Below are positions 55,601 to 64,000 of a stretch of 64,000 nt of DNA, piece by piece. The notes below the pieces were generated by a model. That model worked only from the letters and a program-made list of their open reading frames with translations. It was not told where the DNA came from and searched no databases. Numbering within the stretch: position 1 is the stretch's first letter; every line of letters begins with the position of its first letter. Origin of the DNA: Harmothoe impar (lineage: Eukaryota; Annelida; Polychaeta; Phyllodocida; Polynoidae); assembly GCA_947462335.1 (NCBI GenBank), contig OX381704.1:49542942-49606941 (forward strand), in the 5' to 3' direction. Made by a program: the position numbers and the translations under genes.

Positions 55601-58592
55601 GCATACTACTTTGATGCAGCCCTGATATAATACGGATACTATACTATTTGTCTGACATATATACCTCCCCCTCTCCTTATCGGTCCTTTATCTGTGTGTT
55701 ATAAAGCCCCTGGCACTAACTACACTGATCATCTAGCTTATCACAATCTATGTAACCATAACCGTCAACTCCCACCTTATCGTAACCGCCAATGCAAACC
55801 ATATATGCTCAACATTATCTCTTTTTCCAGCTATCCCTTTCGGAGTCTCCCTCCAAAACTATAAATGCTATGCCATAATATGGAATAGTTCATAAATGTT
55901 TTAGTATTCTTTTTGGGCGATTGTGGTTGGAAGCGGCATAGTATATGACCGGTGCATTTATGCGAGTCAGGATGTACAAAAGGTGGTGATCCACTTAAAT
56001 GTAATGCACCCCCCCCCCCCCCACCCCCGTCACCACTACCACACACGATCGCTGATATCCGACTTGGCCACCTACCCAGGGTTACATCCATATATGGTAT
56101 GCTATATTGGACGTTGGGTAACATTCATGTTCACACTGGTCGTTGTCATAGTTGACGCCCACATATGCATGACTGCAGTATAGACGCGCTAAAAGGCACG
56201 TATAGAACCTGTTCCAATAAAGATCAAGTGGTCAAAGTGCAGAGGTAAAAATAGCACTCATATATTGGTTCCATCTACTGGAAGCGCGCCCCCCCCCCAT
56301 ATATAAAATATTGAATTAATTATTTTCATTTTATTTCACCTCGACTTGAATTCTGCGCCCCCCCCCCCCCCCTCCACCTCCCAAAGCCCCGTCCCATTCT
56401 AGACTGGAATATATGACATGATGTGTTGGTGTAGACAGAGCCTTGTCCAAATGATCATAGGTCGGTTCCGGGATGTTCTACATCACAGTGACTAGCTACC
56501 CCCCCCCCCCCCTCACCACCACCACCACCACACAGAACCCCTCGTACATTTCTCGTTTCCGGGTCTGACAAGCTAGCATAGGCTGACCTCATTTCCTAGT
56601 CGGTAGCCAATATGCTCGGATCTGTAAAATCCCTAATAGTACATTGTATTGTGCCTTCATATAGCTATTACCATGGCTGTAAAAGACAACTCTGGGCGCT
56701 ATATAAACCATTTCCTGCTTAGGTGTGTGTTCCTTATGAAAATTACAAATCTGGTGATCAACAGGGTTTTATCATTTATAGCAGGGATGTGCAGGGGGAA
56801 CACCAGGAAAGTCCATTGTTTCACTTTCATGTCTGTATATCTATATGTATCAAAAGGATAACACCTAGTACCGGCATTAGCGTGTTCTAAACCTGGCTAA
56901 TAGACCTGGGGTCAACTATTGACCGAGTCAAGGGGGAGGTCAGATGTGAGATCCAATGCCCATATATGGTAAGACCAGGACACTACTCAGCCAAGCAACA
57001 TGGGCATCGTAACCAGGAAATGGAGTTTGAGGAAAGCACATCATATTATGCTTAACTAATCCAAAACCAACGTGTGTTCACATCAATTGAAACTCATATA
57101 TTTCTACTTATCAAAACTCAACATTTGGCCAATTTAATATGTATATTAGACCTCTTCAGTAGACTAGACAACTGACCCAGATATAGTGTTACTGTTGGTG
57201 AGACAGCAGGCCACATAGTCAACCTACACATGTATTCGAAAGTTAATAATACATTGTCAAGTGTTTGGGAACAAGTTCTAGAATACTGGCTGTGTACCAT
57301 CAAATTGTGACCATACTTAAAACTTAAAGGTGGTGATTATCATATGTTGATATCATTTTGAGTATGTAATTTTAGATAGATCTAAAACGGGTTCAGTTCC
57401 CCAATTTACGATATTGAAATGCGTACCCTCGGGCTGACACAGGCTTGACTCATGAGTTTTAAGTTCTCGAAAAAAAAGTACATGACCATTTATCAACTCT
57501 TGGGACAATAGCAAGTCTAAACCCTCCATTATCTTAACTTCAAGCTAGGCTCTAGCACGTACCATTTAGAATCCCTTTCGATTTTTACTCAATGTTTTTT
57601 AAGTAACCCTAAAGGCCCTATAATTATAAACGCCTCACAAACAGATGAAAAGGGCTTGCTGCAATCACACACAATGGGGTGTCATCCTTTGTTCCTACTT
57701 CACCAGTTGTGATTGTCAGTCACTCTCGTCTAGCCTACTGCTACTCGGCTACTGACAGCGGTCTGTCACACCCCCTTTTCTGCTGACCCATAATCTAGTT
57801 GTCTTATTCAGTTTTTGTTTACAGTTACTTCACTGGCAAACCTTTCTTAATACACATGCAATACACACATTTTACCCGACATTGGATCTCATTCTAATCG
57901 GTTATATGGAAAATGAATATGTGCTGGCATTGTCATTCATTCATCGGCATCATCGACACCGCTTTGTGTTGTCAAACTTTTACTTCCGCTGGATCTTATC
58001 TGGGCACCCCTGATTGTTTTGACGTTTCTCAGCTGTCAAACTTTCGTGAGCAGCTAGTCTGACATTACTGTGACAACAACAATGGGTTCGCCGGTTTGAG
58101 GAAGCCAATGTCTTCGTTTGACAGCTGGGCATAGCGCTTAGGGGGATGAGCATGATTGGACTGGCCGGACTAAGACTCACCAAAGGCCGTCTGACTCAGA
58201 TGGGGCTTGTCAAACTGAACGAAGGCAGCCATCTTGTCCGGCTTGAGTACCGGTATTCAACCATGTGTAATCCCAATCAACAGACACAAATATCATAGAG
58301 TATACAACCAAAGGATATTCATCCAGTCAGTTTCAAGTTGGAATATTTTTGAAGACATATAAACTGGAGAGACCGCGTGATTTGCAACACGGAAGTGCAT
58401 CACTTCTCGCCGACAGTCCCCGGTCCTGACTCTTCTTTCTCCGGTGCAACGTCCCCACCGGCAAGGTACAACTGAGAAGATTAGTGCATGTTCCCCATTT
58501 AAAAATGAAACCTCAACATCAAATACTTCATAAACATCTCCTCGACATATGCAGCTAAGATGGACAACTATTATGAAGGTCAGACTTACCAT
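52444..58592 (-). CDS. ADF/cofilin paralogue C, three exons
   Basis: Exon 1 contributes only the ATG (58592-58590, donor GTAAGT), a gene structure known for cofilins. Exon 2 (53884-53589, 296 nt) encodes ASGVSVADECIDAY, GHKHRYVIFSLN, an insert VEENSMATPEEK, YSDFLQVLAT, CCYAVYDAEYKRSNGQQRSK to FIVW. Exon 3 (52612-52444, 169 nt) encodes CPESAVIKKKMLYASSKDYL, the actin-binding helix, to ERFETST. Phases agree (M|ASG; TG|G). Predicted 155 residues: about 9 more than A and B, and exon 2 corresponds to exons 2 plus 3 of A and B fused. Ser3 is present. Exon 2 is GC-richer than its surroundings. Intron 1 is 4.7 kb. The donor of exon 2 borders a minisatellite made from it. Confidence 0.9.
53190..53588. 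repeat. ~41-bp minisatellite derived from the cofilin C splice donor
   Basis: Eight or nine units of about 41-43 bp (GACTATAAAGGCTATCCCCA plus CAATGCCCTATTTTACCTAC), decaying away from the exon. Read on the minus strand each unit contains TTTATAGTCTG/GTAGGTAA or a close variant, the same bases as the exon 2-intron junction at 53589. Confidence 0.85.
53589..53884 (-). CDS. Cofilin C exon 2 (fused)
   Basis: Acceptor TCTGTAACAG before GCGTCTGG; donor ATAGTCTG/GTAGGT. No intron at the position that splits A and B. Confidence 0.92.
54250..58280. other. Intron 1 of cofilin C, no gene seen
   Basis: Contains C-runs at 56010-56023, 56289-56297, 56359-56373 and 56500-56511 and otherwise ordinary AT-rich DNA. 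58000-58190 carries several GTCAAACTTT / GACAGCT repeats. Confidence 0.4.
58590..58592 (-). CDS. Cofilin C exon 1, coding part (ATG only)
   Basis: Minus strand reads CTGTCAAAATG/GTAAGTCTG: a start codon directly joined to a consensus donor. All three paralogues have phase-compatible acceptors (GCx-TCx-GGx after Met), so this exon could serve any of them. Confidence 0.75.
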
Positions 58593-58599
58593 TTTGACA

Positions 58600-58950
58600 G
58601 TTTCTTGATAGTGTTAACGGCGTGTGCCACTACGGTACCCTATTACGGCAAAGGAAGGAGCACTGAACCGAATTACAGGCTGCGGCCCAAAATATATTAA
58701 TCCGCGGACCGGTCAATGTGTAAGACTTGAGCTGATTGGCTGAGACCTCGTGAGGCAGTGTAAATGGACCAATCCACGAATCGCTTACGCAAAAATTGGG
58801 GCGGAACTACTTTACCCGGCAAGTGCTCGGCGCCCCGAAAATTACAAAGATATCCAATTTATACCTCACAGCGACAGTAAATCAGACTTTGGAATAACAT
58901 TTCTAAAGGTTTCATCTTGCTTACATCTTATTCTTCCACTGTCCGCAGGT
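58600..58950. promoter_or_regulatory. Probable promoter region upstream of cofilin C
   Basis: DNA just 5' of the ATG exon on the minus strand; includes AAAATATATTAAT at 58688 and a moderately GC-rich stretch (58780-58840). Inferred from position only. Confidence 0.3.
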
Positions 58951-59052
58951 CGCAAGGTTGTGAAGCGGCACAAGGAAGCTGGTCACATGATGAAAACAGT
59001 TATCGCGGGAGTTGCCTTATTTGGGTACATTTTCGTGTCAAGGAATCGATGA
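58949..59052 (+). CDS. Candidate terminal exon of a small membrane protein
   Basis: Acceptor TTCTTCCACTGTCCGCAG precedes an open stretch ending in TGA at 59050: RKVVKRHKEAGHMMKTVIAG followed by VALFGYIFVSRNR, a basic segment then one likely membrane helix. It lies about 360 bp from the cofilin C start on the other strand. No upstream exon was identified and the family is not recognised. Confidence 0.25.
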
Positions 59053-59312
59053 ACTCGCTCTTGCTTGTTACATCACAATCTGGTAACCGAAGGCCAACAA
59101 GTATAAATTTACTGGCGGGATTTACTCATCGTTAAACAGGCTTGCTTTCTGCGTCGAAACACTGCGCTGATAGTACTCGCCCACTCGCATTTTCCAACCT
59201 AACCGGGTAATTAGGTCAACCGAACGCCGAAGTTTTTCCCGCCCTTGGTTATATAGGCCTACCCACGTGGGTGCTCAGCAGGACCACATGATTAGGACCA
59301 GTAGCTTCACAG

Positions 59313-59460
59313 TCTCGGGCCCCGACTGTATGTATACAGTCTGGGAGAGTACTTATGTACTGACTAGTACTGGATATAAGCAATCTGGACATCATGGGTT
59401 CGAGTCCCACCTTGGCACAATGGGTAGTGATTTTTATATCTGTACAATGCACCTCTATTA
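59313..59460 (+). repeat. tRNA-related SINE copy
   Basis: CTCGGGCCCCGACTGTATGT, GTATACAGTCTGGGAGAGT and B-box GGGTTCGAGTCCCACC. Uninterrupted relative of 17437-17915. Confidence 0.55.
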
Positions 59461-59504
59461 CACTATTGTCCCTATCCAGATATGTAATATGTAATATTAC
59501 TATG

Positions 59505-59665
59505 CCAGTATAGGGGTATTTATGCTTCAAATAGGCCAAATAAAGAATGTAAAAAAACGAACCTATGGTTTGCCAAAGGTGGGATTCGAACCCATGAGGT
59601 CATACACAACCTCATTCATGATCATGTGACCATGGCTAACCAATCAGTGGTTGAGCTATCTCATT
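59505..59665 (-). repeat. tRNA-derived SINE copy, uninterrupted
   Basis: Minus strand: GATAGCTCAACCACTGATTGG (A-box-like) and CATGGGTTCGAATCCCACC (B-box). The right half of the 1215-5640 SINE matches here; this copy lacks the 4.1-kb insertion. A GATCCAGGATCCTGGATC palindrome lies at 59674-59691. Confidence 0.6.
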
Positions 59666-59828
59666 AAGAAATGATCCAGGATCCTGGATCATTTTCTAAG
59701 TAGGTCACAGTTATAAGATACAAAATTGTCCAGGCCCATTACAGCCTGACGGCTGCAATGGGCCTGGAGGGCTCGAGGCTGGTAGCTTCACTGATCCGTT
59801 AGCCCGGGCTGTCAGATGGCTATATATT

Positions 59829-59992
59829 TGTTGGGGGGCGCATCAGAGGTGCGACACCGGAATCCAAGATGGCGGACTTGAGCGCACATGGCAGACAGTG
59901 TCCCAACATGTATTGATGTAGATCTACTGGTAACTCAACTGATAATAAAGAAGTCTAACATCACTCTGACTCACAGCTTGTATGCTCCAACT
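59829..59992 (+). mobile_element. 5' LTR of a Ty3/Gypsy-type element (approximate)
   Basis: Begins TGTTGGGGGG and ends CTCCAACT (short TGTTGG/CCAACT inverted ends), directly before the primer-binding site. AATAAA at 59943 would serve RNA processing. The left boundary is inferred; TGTCAGATGG at 59808 is an alternative start. The 3' LTR is beyond the window, so it cannot be confirmed. Confidence 0.5.
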
Positions 59993-60010
59993 TGGTGTCA
60001 GAAGTGGGGT
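59993..60010 (+). other. Primer-binding site, tRNA-Leu-like
   Basis: TGGTGTCAGAAGTGGGGT: complementary to a tRNA 3' end of the form CCCACTTCTGACACCA, which is tRNA-Leu-like. It starts minus-strand DNA synthesis of the retroelement. Confidence 0.7.
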
Positions 60011-60205
60011 CAGTTTCAAACACAGGAGCTGTCAAGAGCCAGAGTCACCAGCAAGTCACAAGTGGGTATCACCTTCAATTTTCATTCAGACTGTCTGGAA
60101 GTGGAAATTATAGTGTAGGCCTAATTGCACCAGATCTAATAGTAATTAGCACACTAGTAGCCCTAATTGTTCCAACTCAGATCAGGACCCACCTTCATCT
60201 ACACT

Positions 60206-63200
60206 ATGTCTAGGCCTAGAAAACCAGAACTTAGCCTGTCAGGGAACATCTCAGAGAACTTTAAAAATTTTGAGATGAGGTTCCATGACTATTGTACAGA
60301 GGCCGAATACAGAGATTTGGCCAAGGACCCGGCGACTCATAGAGTCGAGTATTATGCCAAGCCACTGATGGAGATCGCGGCGCTCCGATCGTCCATGCCG
60401 GATGAGGCACTACAGGTCATCCGGTACAGCATAGAGCCCCAGATCCCGGTTGCAGACAAGGCAAAGCCATGGGTCTGGATGGAACGGCTCAGAATACATT
60501 ACACCGGCACAGCCACTTCCTCGCTATTGACGGACAGATTCACCTTCTGGTTGGCTACACAAGGTGCTCACGAGTCTATACAAGACTGGGAGACCCATGT
60601 ACGACGTGACTGCAGCCTTTGTGGCTATGATGCCTTGACGGATGAGATGAGTCGCGACAAATTTATCTTCGGACTCCGGAACAGTGACATACGTGCCGAT
60701 CTACTAAAATGCCATGTCAAAGCCGACGACACAAAGAAGACCCTGAGTGACGTGGTGGCGGAGGCCAAGACACTTGAGGCGGCTAAAAGAGCGAATCAGC
60801 TCATTGGCGAGGCGAGTGGCAGAACGGACGAGACGGTCAACTGGGCGGCCCAGGGAAAGGCCCACAAGGACATGCAGTTGAAGCGTGAGAGCGGCACATG
60901 CCACTGGTGTGGTGACAAACGTGGCCCACATCCCTGGTCGAACTGTCCTGCCAAGGGAAAGACTTGCGACAAGTGTGGCGGTAATGATCACTTCTCCCGC
61001 GTCTGTCTCGAGACACAGGGGGATAACCGCCGTCCACAGTCCCAGGGCCGTGGTGCTGACCAGTCACGTAGGAACCGCCGAGGGAGGGGAGGTTATCATG
61101 GAACTCCGAACAAACCTCCGACCGATGATCGAGCCCGGCAACACAGTGTCCATGCAGTTCAAGCTGATGGCGACCAGGCTTGCGCACCTGAGAGTGCCTA
61201 CCCTCATGATCAGTACGACGAACAGTGTTACTCACTTGGTGATGTGGATGCATTTCAGGCCGGTGCAAGGAAGGGTCGTAAGTATTTTGCACACCTTCTC
61301 TTATCAGACAAGGGGGACAGCTTTGTCAGAACCCCGGTACAGATTGACTCTGCAGCAGGGATCAACACGATGCCTGAGCGCCTAGCTAAGAGTCTGTTTC
61401 CCACCATCACCATGTCACGCTCACCATATCAACTTTTCCCATACAAAAAGACCTCACCTGTGAAACCGCTTGGTCAGATCAACCTCCTGTGTGACCGCGG
61501 GAATCGATACTATAATCTAGTATTCCAGGTGCTAGCAGACAGTGACATTGGTGACAAGCCTGCACTGCTTTCTGGTGAGGACAGTGAGAGTTTAGGTCTC
61601 ATCAAGATCATGGCAGATGAGGTCCTGTCTCTTTCCCCAGATGTGGTAGATGCAGCAGATCAGGGGCAATGCCCACCATCTCCAAAGACTATCCAGATTC
61701 CGCTCTCCAGACGCCTACCACCCGCTGGCAAGCTAACTAAAGATGCCATCTTACGTGAGTACAAGAGCAGCTTTCAGGGCCTCGGATACCTTGGCCCCAC
61801 TGTACATTTTCAAATGAAGGCAGACGTCATGCCAGTTCAGATGCCCAATCACCGGGTACCAGTCGCCAAGAGGGAAAAGGAGAAGGAAGCATTGGACAGG
61901 TATGTGGCCCTAGGGATTATGGAGAAGGTGGATGAACCCACCCCATGGTGCTCAAATGCCCTCATCAGGGAAACCCCGAAGAAATTCCGGGTGTGTATCG
62001 ACCCAAGTCAGACAGTTAATAAGGCGATTATGAGGCCTTTCTTCCAGATCCCCACACTGAAGGAGCACTTGCACAAGTTGGGTGACGCCAAGTGTTTTTC
62101 CCTCCTTGATGTCCGTGAAGGATTCTTACACATACCTCTTGATGAGGAGTCTTCACTGCAAACCACTATGCACACATCCTATGGCCGATACAGATGGCTG
62201 CGGCTGCCTTTCGGCATATCGAGTGCACCAGAGGAGTTTCAGAAGAGGCTCTTGGATGCCCTTGAAGGGCTTGAGGGCACGATATGCATAGCGGATGATA
62301 TTCTAGTGTATGGCGAGGGTGAGAGCTATGATGTGGCAAAGGTCAACCATGACAGGAGACTAGTGGCTTTAATGGAGCGCTGTGTGGCCAAAGATATCAG
62401 ACTGAACCCAGACAAATTCAAGTTTGCTCTCAAGGAACTCAAGTTCATGGGCAACATTATTACAGACAATGGTATGCGACCTGACCCGGACAAGGTGGCA
62501 GCCATCGTTGGAATGCCGACCCCGACCAACAAAGCTGGGTTGCTCAGGTTTATAGGCATGGCCACATATTTGTCACAGTTCTGCGAGAATTTGAGCTCAA
62601 CCCTACAGCCACTTCGGATGCTGACGAAGGATGGTGCAAGCTTCATATGGTCAGACACACAAGAGCAAGCCTTCCAGAGCGCCAAGGCCCTCATCACATC
62701 GGCACCCACACTCCTGTACTACTGCTTGGACAAGCCTGTCACCTTACAGGTGGATGCTAGTGAGTCAGGACTGGGTGCAGCGCTCCTTCAACCAAATGCC
62801 AAGGGTGAGTTACAGCCAGTAGCATTCAGCTCATGTCACCTCAGTGCGACAGAACAACGCTACTCCCAGATGGAGAAAGAATGTCTGGCAATATGCCAGG
62901 GACTACACAAGTTTGACCAGTGGCTATACGGGAAAGCTGACATTACAGTTCACACAGATCATAAACCACTTGTCCCGATCATGTCAAAACCACTACACAA
63001 GGCGCCTGCCAGATTGCAGCGGATGCTAATGACCCTGCAGCGCTATCGCTTCGCACTTGAGTACAAGAAAGGCACTACCCTGCTCATTGCGGACACGCTC
63101 TCTAGAGCGGCCCTGCACACCCCAGTCAACACGCCTGTAACTGGGTTTGAGGTGTTCAGGCTGGAATGTGAATCTATCTGCCGAAGCCCCAGGCTGACTG

Positions 63201-64000
63201 GAGAGACCGAGAAGGAGATAGTCCTACTCACCAATGCTGACGAGACCCTCAGTGCTCTTCGGGACACAATCATCAATGGATGGCCCGACGATCGTACCCT
63301 GTTGCCCAAGGATCTTAGGCCATTTTGGGGATACAGGGATGAACTGTCTGTACTGAATGAGGCTATATATAAGGGGGAGACTGTGTTGGTGCCTCAACAG
63401 CTCCGGGCCAAAATGTTAGGCAAGATCCATGCAAATCACCTTGGGGCTGAGTCAAACTACAGAATGGCAAAGCAGGTATTGTTCTGGCCTGGAATGAGAG
63501 CGGCAATCAAGGACATGTGTGAGGCTTGTGGGACCTGTGCATTGTATGGCTCAGCCTCACAAAAGGAGCCCATGATGTCACTACCGATACCAACCAGGGC
63601 TTGGGAGCTACTCAGCCAGGACTTGTGTGCCTTTGAGGGTAAGGACTACCTAGTAACCGTGTGCCATTTCTCAGACTGGATTGAGGTAGATGAGCTGGGG
63701 GACACTCTGGCCTCCACAGTTGTAGCCAAGACCGAGGCCCATCTAGCCACTTTTGGCGCCCCAGCAAGAATACACACAGACAATGGCCCTCAATTTATAA
63801 GTAAGGACTATGCAGATTTCGCGATCAGGTATAACTTCAACCACACAACGTCATCTCCTTATTACCCCAAGGGAAATGGCCGAGCAGAGGCGGCTGTGAA
63901 GGTAGCCAAAGGCCTACTAAAGAAATCCACGAACATCAGCCTGGCCCTACTCCTTCATTGGAACACCCCTCAATCTGGCTACACATACTCACCTGCGCAG
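60206..64000 (+). CDS. Ty3/Gypsy-type gag-pol polyprotein, partial at window end
   Basis: One open frame of at least 1265 codons with no stop. In order: a capsid-like region (to ~225); two zinc knuckles, CHWC-x6-H-x4-C at ~232 and the standard CDKCGGNDHFSRVC at ~253; a protease site IDSAAG at ~380 (DSA rather than the usual DTG/DSG); reverse transcriptase with FRVCIDPSQTVN, LLDVREGF (D635) and IADD (D697-D698; the first residue is Ile, not Tyr or Phe); RNase H from D850; integrase with H1075/H1078 zinc site and D1139, D1192, E1228 in D-x52-D-x35-E spacing. Gag and pol share one frame, with no frameshift. PR-RT-RH-IN order marks Ty3/Gypsy. All catalytic positions are present, so the copy may be young and functional. 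Confidence 0.93.
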   Translation, partial: MSRPRKPELSLSGNISENFKNFEMRFHDYCTEAEYRDLAKDPATHRVEYYAKPLMEIAALRSSMPDEALQVIRYSIEPQIPVADKAKPWVWMERLRIHYTGTATSSLLTDRFTFWLATQGAHESIQDWETHVRRDCSLCGYDALTDEMSRDKFIFGLRNSDIRADLLKCHVKADDTKKTLSDVVAEAKTLEAAKRANQLIGEASGRTDETVNWAAQGKAHKDMQLKRESGTCHWCGDKRGPHPWSNCPAKGKTCDKCGGNDHFSRVCLETQGDNRRPQSQGRGADQSRRNRRGRGGYHGTPNKPPTDDRARQHSVHAVQADGDQACAPESAYPHDQYDEQCYSLGDVDAFQAGARKGRKYFAHLLLSDKGDSFVRTPVQIDSAAGINTMPERLAKSLFPTITMSRSPYQLFPYKKTSPVKPLGQINLLCDRGNRYYNLVFQVLADSDIGDKPALLSGEDSESLGLIKIMADEVLSLSPDVVDAADQGQCPPSPKTIQIPLSRRLPPAGKLTKDAILREYKSSFQGLGYLGPTVHFQMKADVMPVQMPNHRVPVAKREKEKEALDRYVALGIMEKVDEPTPWCSNALIRETPKKFRVCIDPSQTVNKAIMRPFFQIPTLKEHLHKLGDAKCFSLLDVREGFLHIPLDEESSLQTTMHTSYGRYRWLRLPFGISSAPEEFQKRLLDALEGLEGTICIADDILVYGEGESYDVAKVNHDRRLVALMERCVAKDIRLNPDKFKFALKELKFMGNIITDNGMRPDPDKVAAIVGMPTPTNKAGLLRFIGMATYLSQFCENLSSTLQPLRMLTKDGASFIWSDTQEQAFQSAKALITSAPTLLYYCLDKPVTLQVDASESGLGAALLQPNAKGELQPVAFSSCHLSATEQRYSQMEKECLAICQGLHKFDQWLYGKADITVHTDHKPLVPIMSKPLHKAPARLQRMLMTLQRYRFALEYKKGTTLLIADTLSRAALHTPVNTPVTGFEVFRLECESICRSPRLTGETEKEIVLLTNADETLSALRDTIINGWPDDRTLLPKDLRPFWGYRDELSVLNEAIYKGETVLVPQQLRAKMLGKIHANHLGAESNYRMAKQVLFWPGMRAAIKDMCEACGTCALYGSASQKEPMMSLPIPTRAWELLSQDLCAFEGKDYLVTVCHFSDWIEVDELGDTLASTVVAKTEAHLATFGAPARIHTDNGPQFISKDYADFAIRYNFNHTTSSPYYPKGNGRAEAAVKVAKGLLKKSTNISLALLLHWNTPQSGYTYSPAQ

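Noticed and set aside
60837..61385. Long frames on both strands (151 and 166 residues)
   Set aside because: Shadows of the gag-pol frame, which explains the region with zinc-knuckle motifs.

Overview
This is eukaryotic DNA, most likely from a marine invertebrate. Coding sequence is sparse, split by GT-AG introns, and buried in mobile and tandem repeats. One foldback element carries TTAGGG-type telomere repeats, which argues against insects and fits deuterostomes, molluscs and annelids. I cannot name the species.

Genes. A small SAM-domain gene of the SAMD15 type (+ strand, three exons at 12669-12788, 13187-13285 and 22697-22882) has a 9.4-kb second intron packed with transposons. A single-exon Tctex-1 (dynein light chain family) gene follows at 24159-24836. 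Between 43.8 and 58.6 kb three ADF/cofilin paralogues lie head to tail on the - strand. Copies A and B share exon lengths (136/133/169 nt); copy C has the first two of these exons fused (296/169 nt). A clear ATG-only first exon was found only for copy C (58590-58592). The last 4.2 kb hold the 5' part of an apparently intact Ty3/Gypsy-type LTR retrotransposon, with a short 5' LTR, a tRNA-Leu-like primer site and one open gag-pol frame running off the window. A fragment of a non-LTR reverse transcriptase lies at the left edge, split by a MITE.

Repeats, left to right. 0-7.4 kb: LINE fragment, MITEs, a 4.1-kb element with TIRs and TA flanks, a GGGAGG-type minisatellite and two G-tract MITEs. 8.0-11.6 kb: a foldback element whose arms are arrays of a 161-bp satellite. 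14.3-16.9 kb: 2.4 near-identical copies of a 1061-bp unit. 16.9-20.4 kb: TA-flanked elements with CCCAG ends, a tRNA-derived SINE, a telomere-repeat foldback and a 180-bp MITE. 26.2-29.8 kb: a 27-bp minisatellite, a 156-bp duplication and a 2.2-kb palindromic satellite of 65-bp units. 30.5-42.4 kb: a third G-tract MITE, hAT-like elements, a 3.3-kb long inverted repeat and TA-flanked MITEs. 53.2-53.6 kb: a minisatellite apparently grown from the splice donor of cofilin copy C.

The two single-copy genes point to cytoskeletal or ciliary roles and the cofilin cluster to actin turnover, but nothing shows the genes are co-regulated. Almost all transposons here are non-autonomous: apart from the Ty3/Gypsy element and the LINE fragment I recognised no transposase or reverse transcriptase. 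All calls come from reading the sequence by eye; no alignment or database search was run.
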